From: Anastrepha obliqua
Lineage: Eukaryota; Arthropoda; Insecta; Diptera; Tephritidae
Assembly: GCF_027943255.1 (NCBI RefSeq)
Contig: NC_072893.1
Location: forward strand, 87,923,784-87,987,783
DNA length: 64,000 nucleotides
Reading direction: 5' to 3'
The position numbers were made by a program, and so were the translations under genes. Below are positions 10,901 to 24,700 of the stretch, in pieces. Position 1 is the stretch's first letter. Each line of letters starts with the position of its first letter. The notes below the pieces were generated by a model. The model was not told the DNA's origin, ran no database searches, and was given only the letters and a program-made list of their open reading frames with translations.

Positions 10901-12722
10901 ATCGCAGCGCTGGTGATTCTTTGATTTGTAGAATGTATTACTGCTGTAGCAGTGTGTCTAGGCATGGGTGGCTAGCGGGCGTACCAGTTGAAGTGCTGGG
11001 AGGGTGGGTGTGTTAGTGTGTGTCTCAATTAGTATTGCCGACAATAACAAAGAGTGTCGGCAGCGACAACTACAACCAGACCTGTCAAACAGGTCCGACG
11101 TCCGTCACATCAGCAGCAGCAGCAGCAGCGGCAGTCGTCGCAAATAGTCAGTTGGCATTCAATTCAGTCAGTTGTTTTACTCTGAGTTGAAAGGCGGATT
11201 TTCGAGTGCGAAAAGTTCGATTTTTCACAGCGAAATTTTGTTAATTTCAAAAGTGAATTTTACTCTACGTAATTTTTCAGTAATTCGTTGTGATTTCTAC
11301 AAATCTTGACGTCTGCGAATTCTTCGTGAATTGTGCGTAAATGCATTTGTTTTGTTATACTTTCGTTTTCTTGCTGTAAAGTTTTCAATTTTTTTTGTCT
11401 AATCTGTGTGCAATTTTCGGCGACACTTTGACGTATCCGCTCAGCTGCACGGTCTGTCATCTTACAAAAAAATATATATTTTTTTTAGTTTTTTGGTTAT
11501 TTTGAGGTGACCCATCATTCGCTACCGTCAACGGCGCTACAGCGAATGTTACGTTGTTACTTAACTTCGCAATTTTAGGGTTTTTTTCAGTTCACGCGTG
11601 TAGCGTGGAGTACGGGAAGTGCGCCTGATTCAAACCATCACACAAAACATAGTAACCCCGCCACAACCGGCGGTCGCCATCGTTTAGCCACATTTTTTTT
11701 AGGGAGCGTTGAACGGCTACTAAACAGGAAGACAGCAAGGCGGACACAAAAACGCAGTCATGCAATAATAAAAGCAACAACAACAACAACAACGACAACA
11801 GAAAAAGCAATCATTCAGTTGAACGGCGACAGAACAAAGCACAGCAAGGCAAGGCAAGGCAGGGTTTAACGCCAACAGAGCTTTCGCTTCGGAAGGTGGA
11901 GCTGGGGCGGAGTCGGAGTCGGTGCCGAACCAGTCAGGCAGTCAGCCAGTGAATTTACGTGTGCTTGTATATGTCTGTATGTGTAACTACTGATTGCAAT
12001 AAATGCAGTGGATGGCTAGCTGTCCGTCCGTCTTCCCGTCCATTCAACCAGTAACCCGTCCTCGTCGTACGTCGCGCTCCCCGACATTGCCTACACTAGG
12101 CCATATCTGTTTGTTTGTTCTAGTATTTGCATGTGTGCGTATGTGTATGTGTAATAATATATGGTCTTACATTCGCGGCGAAGTGTTTGCGTAAGATAAG
12201 TCAGTTGTGTGATGGGAAGGATTAAAATTGGCCGGGTCGTGAAACGCGTTGGATGCTCGTTGATCCGTTGATACGACTACGTGTGTGTGCATGTGTCGGT
12301 ACGGAACAGCTGCGGAGTAAAAGTGCAGGTGCCGGGGTGTCGTGGAGTAATTGCGTATTTATTTAGAACGATCGCGAAAAGTGAGCGAAAAATAGTCACG
12401 TCCATAAACGAATTATTTTCTTTTTAACATATGTATGCATGCACATACATACATACATATGTACACATACATAACACTGATCTAAAATTTTACTCACGTA
12501 ATCAGTTCTTACCTCCGCAGGCAGCCAGACAAAGAACAAAGACAGTAATTATAAAAAACAAGTATTATAACTTTGTTTTTTAATAAAAAAGTGTTAAAGG
12601 TCTGCTGTGGCAGCCAATCGCATGCGAAAAGCAAAAAACAATAATAAAATATAGTATAAATAGAAAATAAATTATCAATAAAGCAAGTGTTGCGGCAAAA
12701 ATCAGAAACAAAAACAAACAAC
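10901..12722 (+). promoter_or_regulatory. Putative upstream region and 5' UTR of the ZNRF gene
   Basis: This is the longest non-repetitive, relatively GC-rich stretch before the ZNRF start codon, as expected for a fly promoter and leader. It has a CAG repeat near 11112-11130, TCAGTC/TCAGTT initiator-like words near 11165, and a CAACAA run near 11773-11790. A strong splice acceptor, a pyrimidine tract ending TTACCTCCGCAG, sits at 12519-12520. That suggests the last 5' UTR exon starts at 12521 and runs into the coding sequence, with an upstream exon joined from further left. No TATA box or transcription start can be fixed by eye. Confidence 0.4.
11260..11460 (-). CDS. Candidate small charged protein, divergent from ZNRF
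   Basis: A 66-codon minus-strand frame begins MTDRAAERIRQSVAENCTQI, is rich in E, K, Q and R with no low-complexity run, and ends LLKNYVE. Its composition is closer to a helical or coiled-coil protein than that of the random frames nearby. It sits in the non-repetitive region upstream of the ZNRF gene on the opposite strand. I do not recognise the family. It could be a small divergent gene, one exon of a larger gene, or a chance frame in the ZNRF leader. Confidence 0.2.
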   Translation of the reverse strand: MTDRAAERIRQSVAENCTQIRQKKLKTLQQENESITKQMHLRTIHEEFADVKICRNHNELLKNYVE

Positions 12723-15700
12723 ATGGGCCAAGTTTTCGGCAACCCGAACAATGTTCACGGCGAATATCCAACGTCGACGAGCAAATATGTTGGTAAGTTA
12801 TAGCGCAAGCAAGAAACCGTTAAAAAATACATGCCTTAATAAAAATAAAAGTAAAAGGCAATCTTAAATGTAGGAATTAAAAAAAAACAACTATCGAATA
12901 CAAAAGAAAAAAAAAAAGACGTAAATGCATGCACATCCATATGTGTGTATGTAAAAATAGATGTATATATGTATATAGTAAATATGCTTATAATTAAATG
13001 TGCAAGAAAAAAGTAAGAGGAATACTAGAAACATCGTTTGACAAATACTCATGTGTACAGTGACGGACACAATTATTTTGACAGATCATAACAAATGACT
13101 ATCAAAATGAGTTTTTTATGTGAAACGTGCACGAAGAACATTGTCCCAACTTATCGCCCATCTACTTCAATATTGTCATAATAAAAAAAAAATTCTTCAG
13201 ATAAGAAGTAGAAATAACCACACCTCCTCTTTTATGTTGTTTAAAAAATTCACGTCGATATCTATTAACAGTATTTCATTAAATGAAAATAGTTACTTGA
13301 AAACGTCGAAGCCATTTTTCCCAACACTTTGGTGGCGATGTTTTTATAATATACATGGCGCAAAGCTTCCGAAATATTTTTTTAAGCTTCACCTTATACC
13401 AAATAAAACGCCAACTATATTTTATTTATTTATTACGGACTTAAGAAATAAATTAAATGATTATACAACATATTTATATTATTTACAATTATATATATTA
13501 TATTATACAGTGGACTCTCTCCTAAGGGACACCTACCATAAAAAAATGTTTTTCAGTACATATCACAAATCCTTAAGAATTAAAAAAAATTTTCTCTTGA
13601 GCGGACAACTCTCCCATAACACGGACAAATTTCTCAGTCCCTTAGGTGTCCGCTTAAGAGAGATTACACTGTAAAATATAGATAGTTTCTATCAAATGGG
13701 GATTATAGCAGCATTTTGAAAATGTTCATGTTAACACAATTTTTTATTTGAGTTGGTAGTTCGTTAAAACATTTTAATCCTTTATAGAATATAGTTTCTT
13801 ATCAACTTCTGTTCTAAGCAGCGATAGTCTAAAACTCTTACTTTCCCTGAGTAAATATGTGTGGGTTTCGTGTATGTATCTTAGGTTATCGCTTAGATAA
13901 GACCTGCCTTGTTTTATATTAAGCTCGAACTTCATAGCGTAATAAAATATTTGCTGTTTCACGCTCAGCCATAGAGTTGTACTTTTTCCGTACTTTGGGA
14001 GGAATTGATTGAATCTTAAGTTGTGCGCCTAATTCTTAATTTCGAAAAATTTATTAAATTGAGTAATTTTTCTTACCCACAATAGCTAAATGCATTTATT
14101 TTAAAAATATTTGAGTTTATAAGCATTTTTAAGGGACTTACGTACTGATACCGTTCGATGTTTTTTTTAAGGTATTCCTCGATTTTAAAATTAATTTTTT
14201 TTTAAGTACAAACCGATTATATCTAAACTCTATATTTCGTGGATATCGCCTTAAGTGAAAGCATCTTGGTGCGAAATCTTCAATTTAGTTTCCAATGGTA
14301 AACGCTTTCGATTTGTCATTGCACCTTCTGAACGATACAAAATAGCACCGACCACACGAAAAAATAATTTGGAACTTTCAAAGTCAAAGGTAATTTGGAG
14401 TTAAAACAAATTACATGCATAAATACATATTTCGAACAATCAAAGTACCGTTGATTTAACGAAATCTTAATTTTTTGCGAAAAATGCGAAGTTTAACACG
14501 TTCACGCTGGGGCCGATTTTCATGTTTTTCGCTGTGAGGCGACGTGCGAATTCATGCAGCTCTTCTAAATGTCGTCGGGCGTTGTTGTTACAAATAAATG
14601 TTTTTAACTAATATACGTTAAATTTTCATTATTTTTTTTTTTGCTAATAGCACAATCTAATGCGTACCACCGCCGGATAAGTCGGTTCTACGTTACTGGG
14701 ACGACCCGGATTTACTATGTATATATCCGGCCAAGGACTATCACTCCATTAGCACTCCCTGTACATGTATGGGGAATGTTTTTACTGCTAGAACAACAAC
14801 AACCGCCCGATGAGACAGTCTAGTGTGGGCCTCCGGTGGTACGCGCCGGTGTGAATGTGTTAAGCTGAAAACAAAAACACCGTTCGTTAACGTTCGTGAG
14901 ATAATTTTGATGGTTCGTTAAACCGAAAATTCGTTATTCCGAAAGTTCGTTATACTGTAATGAAAAATGTCTGGGGGAGGAATGTATTGAACCAGAAGCA
15001 AGGAGAATATAGTCTTGCATTCCCACGGATTTATATCCGACCAAGGACTTGTCACTTTAGCACCATTCCCCGTACAGGTATGGGGAATGTTTGTGCTGCT
15101 ACAACAACAACAACAGAACATAGTCCCAAGTTTTTTACTTGAAAATAGATTATATTATGACGCTTTTGTTCTTTGGACTGAAGTAATCAGTATAAAAGAT
15201 CTATTGAATGTCAGTTTTTGTTTCTAGCGAAACGGTGCGTATTCTTTACTTATATCGGATCTCACTCCGAAAAATTTTTATTTTTTTTTTTTATTTAAAA
15301 AAACATCAATGTTGCATTATTATAAGTCGAGACGTTTTTAATGACGCTAAAGTCAAAACTTTGAGGCAACCAGCCGATTTTAATCATTTCAATTACCCTG
15401 AAAAAACGTTTCACTGGTGTACTTCTGTGGCCTGAGGTATTGTCATGCTACAGAATAAATGATTCCCTTATCAGTTTGTCCCCAGAAGAAATTGCGTGAT
15501 TATTTAAAACATGCAAATACTGATTTTGGCCCATAGAACCAGTAACCGGCACAAAATCACCCAAGCCGCTGTGAGCAATACGTACCCAGAACACTACTGA
15601 GCGTTACTATGACTCAGTCCTATGCAAACTGTAATTTTTTTTCTGAAGATTGTGAAATTCTTACATAAATCTTACGTTAGTATAAGTAAAGAATGTCCAC

Positions 15701-18700
15701 AAGAAAATAAAATAGAAGTCCGACTATGCGCTAACTAAAAGCAGACGAAGAATATAACGAAGGCCAAGGGTCAATTTGATGCATTTTAAAAATTTTAATA
15801 TCTCCAAAACTACTCACGAAAAAAGTTAGCCAAAACGATTGCAATTCTTTTTCATTAGAAATAACTGTGAATAGCGTAGCCCGAGTTGGACAAAAACGTT
15901 TGAATTTTTATTGATTACATCTTAATAGTTCTATCGAACCTCATTTTTTATAGCGGAACGATGCGTAGTCTTTAGTTACACCCAAAATCACCACTCATTT
16001 GTTTTGATATCTGGTGGATCCAATGTCTCGACGTCCAATGTCAAAAAGTAAGCCAATTTGGCTTAGCTTCACTATTTATAAACTTGTAATAATCGCTGAA
16101 TGGTTCAGTGCGTAACTATCATTCGGAAGGCGTAGGATCGAATCTCCGTGAAACACCAAAATGAAGAAAAAGTTTTTTCTAAGAGCGGTCGCCCGTCGGC
16201 AGGCAATGACAAACCTCCGAGTGTATTTCTGCCATGAAAAAGCTCCTCATAAAATATATCTGGCGTTCGGAGTCGGCTTAAAACTGTAGGTCCCTCAATT
16301 TGTGGAACCAATAGGAAGAGGAGCTCGGCCAAACACACAAAAAGGGTTTAAGCGTCCGTTATATATATAATAATAATATATTTTTTTTAATTTTGAGCAG
16401 TATTAAGGTTTTTTTTTATTTTTTCACCCCCAAACAAATTCAGTTTGACTTACCAATTAAAAAAAATTCTATGGAAAGTCTAAATATTCCGGTTTTTAGT
16501 GTAAATTATTATCATTTTTTCAAACCAAATGCGCCATTATTTTGTATTGACCCGATTCAAAACTAAAGTGAAAATATAACTATTTTTATAGCTTTTTTTG
16601 TCGAACTACTTGTGGCGCTGACTGTAGTTAATGACGTATTGTGTATATTTGTGCACCTGCTTCTATTACACTATATGTACATATGTACATATATATGTAA
16701 ATCTATTAATATGTACATGCGTGTATGTGTTAATGTATGGGTCATAACGATCAATACCAATAGTCGTGCAGGTAGGTACTACACTCTAATTAGACCACTA
16801 TGCAGGGGCAAGTGCAAATGACCGCAATATTCAATCGATTTACCGGAATAGGCGAAAAATAATGTTAAAAGCGATGTTTAGAAATGTTATATGAAAAATT
16901 TCTATGTGGTGTGCAAGTGTTGCTTTTGTTCTAGAATAGATCGCAATTAATGTTTTTGTGTACTAGGCTTATTTTGTATAGGTGTTTGCATTTCTTAGCA
17001 GCGCTATCTGTTTTCGACTCGATCGTAAAAAGATAAGTAACAAGCAAAACAATACTCGAAAGTGATAAGAACTTTTTGTAAAAGAAATCACTAGTAATTC
17101 AGAAGAAATGTCGTTCTAAAAAATTACGCATTCATTTATTTTAGGTGATTGCACCATGAAATGATAATCTTTCATACATACACAAACACTTAAATAAAGC
17201 CAGTTAAGTTCATGAAATCTTAAATAAATATTCAAATATATTCTTTCATAAACAAAATTGCACTCAACTGAAAAGGGAAGGTTTTAACTCTGTATCAAAC
17301 TGCATTTTCGAAAGTGTATGAGGGTGGTCAATAAATTTTTGAAAATTTAAGTAATGAACAATGTGTTCGCACGGCATACTAGTGCAGTTACGTTCTACGT
17401 TTCCCCAATTTGTGGTACCCTCCAAGTAATTCGAATTTTCGCGTTTCTTCATCGATGAACTCTTCCTTCGGCTCATCTCCTTCTATCGAGCCATTTCTAA
17501 TTCCGTGCCAAATGTGGTCGTTTTTTTGCTTCATATCTGCACCAAATCGATCCAACAAAGTTGGGAATCGTTTTACTAACCTTTTTAAGCTAATCGACAT
17601 GAATGTCACCGTGCACATCCCAAAAACTGTCGCCATGGCTTAGTTGCCCGACAAACCCATTTTGATCTTTTTCGGTTTCGTTTCACCACAAGGAAAAGTA
17701 CACTGTGTTGATTGAAGTGCACAAAAACTCCTTCGGATTGCGCTAATTTCTGCTATGGTGACCTCAATAAAGCGACCAGAACGTTCGGCTCCACTTGCGC
17801 TAATATCGCCGCATCACAATTAAAGAAACGAGTGGTGGTGGTTGGTTCCAATTGTTAGTTAAGTGCCTTCAAAATACTTTTCCAAGCTTTTGTTAACATT
17901 GTATGATGGTTAACAAATTTTTTTAAAATATTCGCGTATGCAGGGTTACTAAATTTTGGTATAATAAAGTGGGAGTTCGAAGAGGCTTAAAAATTGCATT
18001 GATTTTTTACAAGTGTTTTGGTGACGGCGTTGGGAGAGAAAATGTTGTTGTTGTTGAAAGGACATGGCTTGGTTGAATTTCAATACAGGTCGCTCCGGTA
18101 ACGTAGAACCACCTTGGCCGGTTTTTGGCGTAGTTTGTTGGCAGATATAAATTCAGGTCCTTCGATTAACATAGAAGCGACTGTAGTAAAGGTTGCTGCT
18201 GTTTTTGTAACAGCATAAGCATTCCTCGCCGTGGCCGAATGGGTTGGTGCGTGACTACCATTCGGAATTCAGAGAGAGAACGTCGGTTCGAATCTCGGTG
18301 AAAGATCAAAAAATTAAGAAAAAGTTTTTTCTAATAGCGGTAGCCCCACGGCAGGCAATGGCAAACCTCCGAGTGTATTTCTGCCATGAAAAAGCTCCTC
18401 ATAAAAAATATCTGCCGTTCGGAGGCGGCTTGAAACTGTAGGTCTCTCCATTTGTGGAACAACATCAAGACGCACACCACAAATAGGAGAAGGAGCTCGG
18501 CCAAACACCCAAAAAGGGTGTACGCGCTAATTATATATATATATAAATATATAATATATGTCACCTTATTTTTTGGACACAGTAGTATATATGGACGGGA
18601 ATGCTCCTGGAGTGACAGTCCTTGGCTGGTTATAAATACGGGTCGTCCGGTAATGTAGAACCGACTGCCGTTGGATTTGCGTCGTTAATTGCAAAGTTAT

Positions 18701-21700
18701 TAAAAAGTTTGCCGTGTTCCTCTTTAAGAAAGTTTTGTCTCGTTCAAGGCGTTTTAGAATATTGCATTGGATTTTGTTTTATATTTAACCGATTCTATAC
18801 TTAGCACACAACCAAATCCCGAGGTGTTTTTTTAAGAGAATATTTATATAGTTTGCTCCAAAAGAGATGCAGCCGCACAAACCAGTACACACACCCTTTA
18901 TATCTCTTAAGCAGAATACGCTGGCCAGTCTCCGCCAGGGTTCGCCTTCACTTAGCTCGCCACCAAACATGTGAATGTGTTGCTACCAAGAGAGAATATT
19001 TGATTGAAATCTGAAGTTGTGAGCTTCTTAAGACGCATGCTAAGGAATCGTTCCTATTCACTTTCAGACGAATAACAGTCAAAAACGCTCTTCGCGGAAT
19101 CATCCTGTCTTGTACTTCTTCTATCGAGTTGCTATCGCGTTCGTACTTTGCGTGTACCGCAAGATAAAAAAGGTGTCAAATGGCTCATTTTTCTATTATA
19201 ATATAAGATGCGAAGTTTTTGCCGAGAAACGTGATTTAATATTTAATCTTCTAAATGGATACCTCTACATAATTGATATTAGATTAGAATAAAATTGTTA
19301 AATCGATTTTGTGTTTGGAAGGTGGCAAGTGTCTGGAAAACGAAGAAAGATACAGCATCGCATAACACGTTTGAATGTTCAACCTGTGTCGTTTGGGAAT
19401 GGTCTGAAGTGTTTCCAATTTCACGTACTTCAACCTTGCAGAACTTATTCGCTTTACTAAAAGAGCTTTCCGTCTGAGCCTTTGATTTCACGTACTTCAA
19501 CCTAACGGATTTTATTCGCTATACTAAAGGCTCTTTCCGTCCGAGACTTTGTGTCACTTATTGATGCGAAGTTGCTTAGATTTTATGTACCTCAACCCTG
19601 CTGATCTTATTCGCTTTACTAAAAGGATTTTCCGTCCGAGCATTTGTGTAACTCAGTGCTGCGTGTGTGCAGCGGCGTTGGTTATGGTTGATGTCTGTGT
19701 CACATTAGTCTGTATTTCTTCACCCTGAACAGGCTATCCGTGGAAACAGTGGCATATTACTTAGACGCAACAGATTTAATAACTTGCAAAGCAAGAGGTT
19801 GGCAAATTTGCTCGTTCAAATAATATTTCCCATGCAACTTGTAAAATGCATTATTTTTGCTTAGATTCTTTATTAAAAAAATTAATTCTAATAACGGTAT
19901 ATAGAGCATTTTATTAATGCACCTAGTTAATATAAGTTTTTTGTGGCATCCCCACACATGACCTTTAACCAGAGATCAGATCGCAATTGTTAAGTTAACT
20001 TTATTAGTACACAGCTGGTATTTGTATGTGTGTGCTGAACTCCATTAAACAATTGCGAAGTCCATGTGAACATTTGGTTTAACAATCGCATGTTGGCGCA
20101 TTCACTTTTTCTGCTCAACGCAGCGATTAGTCATCGCTTGCAGTTAGCATTTACGTCACTTTTCAATATTTACTAATTAGTATCTAAATATGTACATATA
20201 TACCCATGCATGATAACTATTTTTGGTTTTATTTGTACTTCCAGGTATTAAGTGTCCAGTATGTAACAAATTTGTGTTGCCCGACGATATTGAATGCCAT
20301 TTAGTTATGTGCCTCACCAAGCCACGACTGTCATACAATGGTGAGTGTAATAATTAAAACAAAACCAAAGAAAAACAAATAAGATTATATCAGTAATTAA
20401 TGCATGCAAAGTCGACTGTGTTAAAATTGATATTGCTTTTATTTATTTATTCATTTATTTAATTATTTCATGCATTAAAAAATTTCTTACTCAATCACTC
20501 AGAAAAAAACTCGATTAGCGTGGTCGTTCACTTACAACATTTTTTTCATATTTTTCTAACATTTCATTTTATGCAAAAATATCGAATTAAGAAAATCTAT
20601 TTTTACACGAACATAAACAACTTTGAAAAGTATTTATAATTATAAAGATTATAAAAATACTTGCCTTCTCAACTGACTCCATATAGTCAAAGCTACGAGT
20701 ATGGATTCGTAGGTAGACCTTTATTATTCCATTGAGTTTCTAGGTAATTATTTATACATTCCCATAGCGAATAAGCAACGGTCATTATATGTACAGGGTT
20801 GGCCATATTAAACTGACCCATGTGATTATTAAAAAAATATGGAAAAAGAAACATTTTTTTGTGTTTCATTGTGAAAAACATTTAATTTAGTTCAAGGAGA
20901 TTCGTTTACATCACTTTTTGAATATGATATCGCGCAAGTGGTCGCCCTTAGCTCGTATAGCGTAATGTGCCCGTTTTTCGGCGTTTTCCATAGTTTTGGC
21001 CAGCGTCTCGGCCGATATGGCGGCTATTTCCCGTCGGATATTGGCCTTAAGTGCGCCTAGTGTCTTTGGCTTGTTGACGTAAACCTTAGATTTCAAATTA
21101 CAGTAAAAAGTTATAGGGTTACTCAATGGGTCAGTTTAATATGGCCAACCCTGTATTTATTACACCGGTCAGGTTTTTCAATTATTATGAGTGGAAGTTA
21201 GCAGAAGGCAATATGCTGTATAATAAAATATTCACATTTGAAAGAGTATGAAAGTTGTAGTACGAGTACATAGCTCTGATTGTGTGATAAAAACAAAAAA
21301 GTAATATAAAATTTTTAAATTAATTTTTAATTAGTTCTTTACGAAGGTCTTTTGAAAAGCCCGTGCAAAAATAAAAACTACGGCTGGGGATACGTTACAC
21401 TAGACAGGGCTAGTTTACTGGGGCGGCAGCCCTTGGGCGGGAAAAACCCGTGTCATTCCGGTAACGTAGAACCGGCTTCCATGGGAATGCATAAAAACCA
21501 CCTAACTTTTGGGGCAAACCTTTTTAATTTTTCAACATAGGCTCCTTTTAGGCTTATACACCTTCTCTAACGCTGTTCTAGTTTGTTGATCCCTTCCGAA
21601 TAATAGGATTTGTCCAAGTCTGAAAAATAGCCATTCGTTTCTGCGACCGCCTCCTCGTTAAAATAAAATCTTTTTCCCGCCAGCTATTTCTTCAAATTGG

Positions 21701-24700
21701 TGCAGAAATAGTACTCCGAGGTGTCGGAGGGAGCCAAGTCTGGAACATAGGGGTGATATTAAACGAGTTAGAACCCTATTTCCATTAATTTTGCGACCAT
21801 AACTGCGGAGACGTGAGCTGGTGCATTGTCGAGATGGTAAAGGAAAATCACTCGACTGCCTCGGTTCAAACGATTGCTACACACAAAGAAGTATATCGAT
21901 CTGGCTGAAACTTGGTGTGTGTCCTTCCAAGAGTTGCTACTAAGTAAACATAACCCCTTTTCAAAAAACATAACATTAAATATAATTAATAGTTGAAGTT
22001 AAAATATAACACAAGTTGTGACAATTTATTTATTTCATTTCATCATTCAATTTTAATAATTTTTTTAATGAAAATATAGCTTATACTCCTATAAAATCCA
22101 TATAAATCGTGTTTTTAAACTTTTTGCAAATTAAAAAAAAATTCAACAATTTTCATTAAAATCAGAATTTTTAAAGAAATTTCGACTATAAAGTTTCAGA
22201 GCTCATTGAATATTTGAATTTGGGTATAATAAATTGCCCCTCGGCAGGCAATGGCAAATCGAGTGTATTTCTGCCATGAAACAGATCCTCATAAAAAACC
22301 ATTAGCCTTTCGGATGCGGCTTAAAACTGTAGGTCCCTCCGTTTGTGGAACAACATCAACACGCACGTCACAAATAGGAGGAGGAGCTTGGATAAACACC
22401 CAATAAATGGTGTAGCGCCCCTTATATATTATATATAAATATCAATTGATTTCTGCCAAACATTCGTTATATGGTATTATATAAAAAAAAACATAAGACC
22501 GCCTAACTTGTCGAAACCTTTCCATAAGTTATTTATTTAATTATTTAACGCAATGCATATACGAGGTGTGGCTGGCATGACGCTGTAAGTATTTTTATTT
22601 TAGTTTCACACATACAGTAATGGACAAAAGTCTACATATACCCCCTATTTTCGTTAGCTTGAAAGTCTGTTTTTGCGTTTTCCCCCCATAACTTTTTTAT
22701 TTTATGCGAATTTATTGTGATTAGGAAAAGGTTTCGAATTAAACTGTATCAATACATTTTTCAATAAAATTGTTCAAATAGGTTTGGAAATAAGGTTTGT
22801 ATGCACACTTTTGTGCATCACCGTATCTATTTTCTTAATATATCACCTTCAATGGAATGGGCGTATATTCCCTAAAAGACTACGCAGATTGAAATGGAAA
22901 AATGAATTGTAGTTAAGGTGAGAAAACTAGGAAGATATTGTCAAAATAGTAAAATTTCGTAAACAAACATTAAAAATAACTTGTCGAAAAATAAGGTTAG
23001 GTTAATAAAAAAAGATATTAGAAGAGAGTATAGAAATAAAAATGTTAATTGTAAAGAAGAAAAGAAAATAAAATATAAACAAACTTTCAGTTACGTCAGC
23101 TCCTCAACTGATACTGTTAAATTCACTGGGAGCCGAATAGCAGTAGCGATCTTCTCTATTCTTTACACCGTTATAGCTACGGGGACCATCAATATGAATC
23201 AAAAATGTAGAAAAACTTTTCAAATAATAAACAAATAATAGCAACTATTGACCTAATATTAAAAAAAATATATATATATATATATATTATTGCTCTGTGA
23301 AAATCATATTCTAGGGATCAAAATAAGAAACTTTGCCGAAGGAACCATACCTCTAAAACGAATTCTGATGTCCCCCCGATTTTTAAATCCACCCGCCCTA
23401 ATATATATATATAAATAAAAATATATATAATATATATAAATGTATATATATATATTTATGTATACAAGGTGGCACAAATTAATCACGCTACCGGAAAATT
23501 TATAACTTTTGAAATGGCGTCGTACGTCAATCGTATTTGGCACTTGACAAGCTGCGTATACATACAGTCAAGTAATAGAGCGGGTAAAGGTAAAAATAAA
23601 AGTGTCCATTACGGAAAATAAATTTTTGTTTAGTAAACAATTTGGATGATTAATTTTACGGCACCTTGTATATGGCTATGTATGTATCTCTATCCAATTT
23701 CAACTACAAACTTAAGGCACACTTTCTTCACTGATATTCATTTATTTTTAAATTAATATGTAAAATATGTAATATGTAATTTCATAGAAAATAATTTTTT
23801 ATTAATAACCATAATATTACAATACCCGGCATTCGTTGCTATGCCTCGTTGAATAAAATCAAAACAACCAATCAGAAAAATATCAAGCAAAATTATTTTT
23901 AGTAATTTTCTATCTCTATTTTTGAACTTTGCATTTGGGTCACAGTTGAACAGCTTACGCGGATTATGAAGTCTAGAGTGTGCTATAAATAGTGGAAAAT
24001 AGGAAAAACTACGATTTTTTAGATTAAATTTAAGCAAATATTCGATTATTAGTGACGAATGAGAGTGGTTGCGCGGCCTGGGGGCTGTGGGAAGGGAGTT
24101 CCATCATAAAAACATGCCTATAACCTTCATTGGGTGAAAATATGAATGTATAAAAATGTTTACGTCATTTGGTGTTGTCGTTTCGTAGTGATCCGCGGAC
24201 AACGTGCAGACATTCACCTTTATAATATAAATTTGTTATGAAAACCAAGCCCATTATATAATATAACAAAAACTATATAAATCCAGATTTCCAGCTTTGC
24301 ATGAAATTAAGAAAAAAATTAAACAAATTTTATCAAAATTTCAAGCTTTTTAACTCCTTGCCGTGCTATTTAGCTCGACGAAACTCGGGGCCAAGTGTTA
24401 CGCGTGAACGCGTGGTAAACAGATCAGACTGGTGCGCGAGAAAGGTCACAATACGAGCCGAAATGTAAATGCCTCTTATATAAACACTTTACACAATACT
24501 GCTGTTCCGGAAATAAACTCTTAATATCTTTTGTATTTATTAGTTATTTGAAATCCATTCATTACATCGATTCATTACATTGCGAACTATTCACGAGCCT
24601 GGCTCGTCATATTCATGTTTGGGCCAACATTTTTATCACGAGTCAGACTCGTTGAAGCACGGCAAGGGGTTAATTAGAATTTAGGAAAACATTTCGGTTG

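Noticed and set aside
13120..13674. 184-codon open frame on the plus strand
   Set aside because: It runs into a TIR element and has an AT-driven composition (N, K, F, I, Y, S). The end of the frame is made of the element itself.
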